Assembly: GCF_000497575.1 (NCBI RefSeq) | Contig: NZ_APJI01000023.1 | Location: 62,001 to 126,000 of the forward strand | Direction of reading: 5' to 3' | Source: Afipia sp. OHSU_II-C1 | Lineage (GTDB): Bacteria; Pseudomonadota; Alphaproteobacteria; Rhizobiales; Xanthobacteraceae | DNA length: 64,000 nt | Shown: piece after piece, positions 63,852-64,000 of the stretch | Layout of the letters: every line of letters starts with the position of its first letter | How positions within the stretch are numbered: position 1 is the stretch's first letter | Position numbers and translations under genes: made by a program | The notes under the pieces: model-generated | Seen by the model: the letters and a program-made list of their open reading frames with translations, nothing else | What the model was told of the DNA's origin: nothing | The model's database searches: none

Positions 63852-64000
63852 ATGATCGAACTTCGGCCATTCAACAAACTCGGCAGCGCCAATCACGGCT
63901 GGCTCAAGGCGAAGCATCACTTTTCGTTCGGCAGCCACTATGACCCGAACAATATGAATCACGGCAGCCTGCGCGTCTGGAACGACGATGAGATTGCGCC
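63852..64000 (+). CDS. Pirin-family protein, N-terminal part (runs off the window)
   Basis: The first 49 residues are visible: MIELRPFNKLGSANHGWLKA, then KHHFSFGSHYDPNNMNHGSL and VWNDDEIAP. HHFSFG and the following region match bacterial pirins (YhhW/YhaK type), cupin proteins that bind Fe and sometimes have quercetinase activity. It is divergent from a LysR regulator, a common pairing. The rest, including the iron ligands, lies beyond base 64000. Confidence 0.85.
   Translation, partial: MIELRPFNKLGSANHGWLKAKHHFSFGSHYDPNNMNHGSLRVWNDDEIA

Overview
This 64 kb window looks like ordinary chromosome from an alphaproteobacterium of the Bradyrhizobium/Afipia/Rhodopseudomonas group (Nitrobacteraceae). 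I infer this from several things together: high GC with strong third-position GC, a three-gene proton-translocating transhydrogenase preceded by a tiny aa3-oxidase subunit IV gene, GapR/DUF2312, DUF1244, DUF3422, DUF3175 and DUF882 proteins, an NtrC-type regulator beside an L,D-transpeptidase, three Bug-type solute receptors, and a palindromic intergenic element of a kind I associate with this group. I see no rRNA, tRNA, CRISPR array, transposase, integrase or phage gene.

Layout. 0-2 kb: end of a ferric-iron-type ABC permease, convergent with an AI-2E/PerM family protein. 2-6.5 kb: a secreted beta-rich protein, scoAB (ketone-body CoA transferase) and an AsmA-family protein. 6.6-15 kb: a tightly overlapping glpD-ABC transporter operon, a PAS-GGDEF-EAL protein and an LhgO-like oxidase. 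15-19.6 kb: two small DUF465 proteins, a GGDEF cyclase, purEK, aqpZ and rpsU. 19.7-22.5 kb: an aldehyde dehydrogenase divergent from an HTH/solute-binding-domain regulator. 22.5-29.8 kb: envelope proteins, a periplasmic copper-handling cluster (CusF-like, cupredoxin, multicopper oxidase, TolC-like lipoprotein, small lipoprotein, His/Met/Cys-rich protein) and a ChaA-type exchanger. 29.9-35.5 kb: glyoxalase-fold protein, pntAA-pntAB-pntB, CoxIV, oligoendopeptidase F. 35.7-41.7 kb: NtrC-family regulator, L,D-transpeptidase and M15/DUF882 protein, which form a cell-wall block. 41.8-51.2 kb: GapR, DUF1244, DUF1036-pyk, DUF1254, phasin, a four-helix membrane protein, hydrolase, TPR protein, L36 and a fatty-acid desaturase. 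51.2-56.4 kb: a probable catabolic operon (two MaoC-like hydratases, FAD monooxygenase, two Bug receptors) divergent from an IclR regulator. 56.5-64 kb: DUF3422, DUF3175, YbaK, a third Bug receptor divergent from an L-2-haloacid dehalogenase, a small secreted cysteine protein behind a near-consensus sigma-54 promoter, gamma-glutamyltransferase, and a LysR regulator divergent from a truncated pirin gene.

Two genes shorter than 60 codons were read directly from the minus strand: a 58-aa DUF465 protein (15075-15251) and the 50-aa aa3 oxidase subunit IV (33302-33454). I found no convincing new defence or mobile system. The least explained non-coding signals are a six-copy GACTTGGG array (39806-39897), a (GA)17 tract in the leader of a DUF1254 gene, a nested palindrome at 47718-47750, and the sigma-54 site at 60668-60684.
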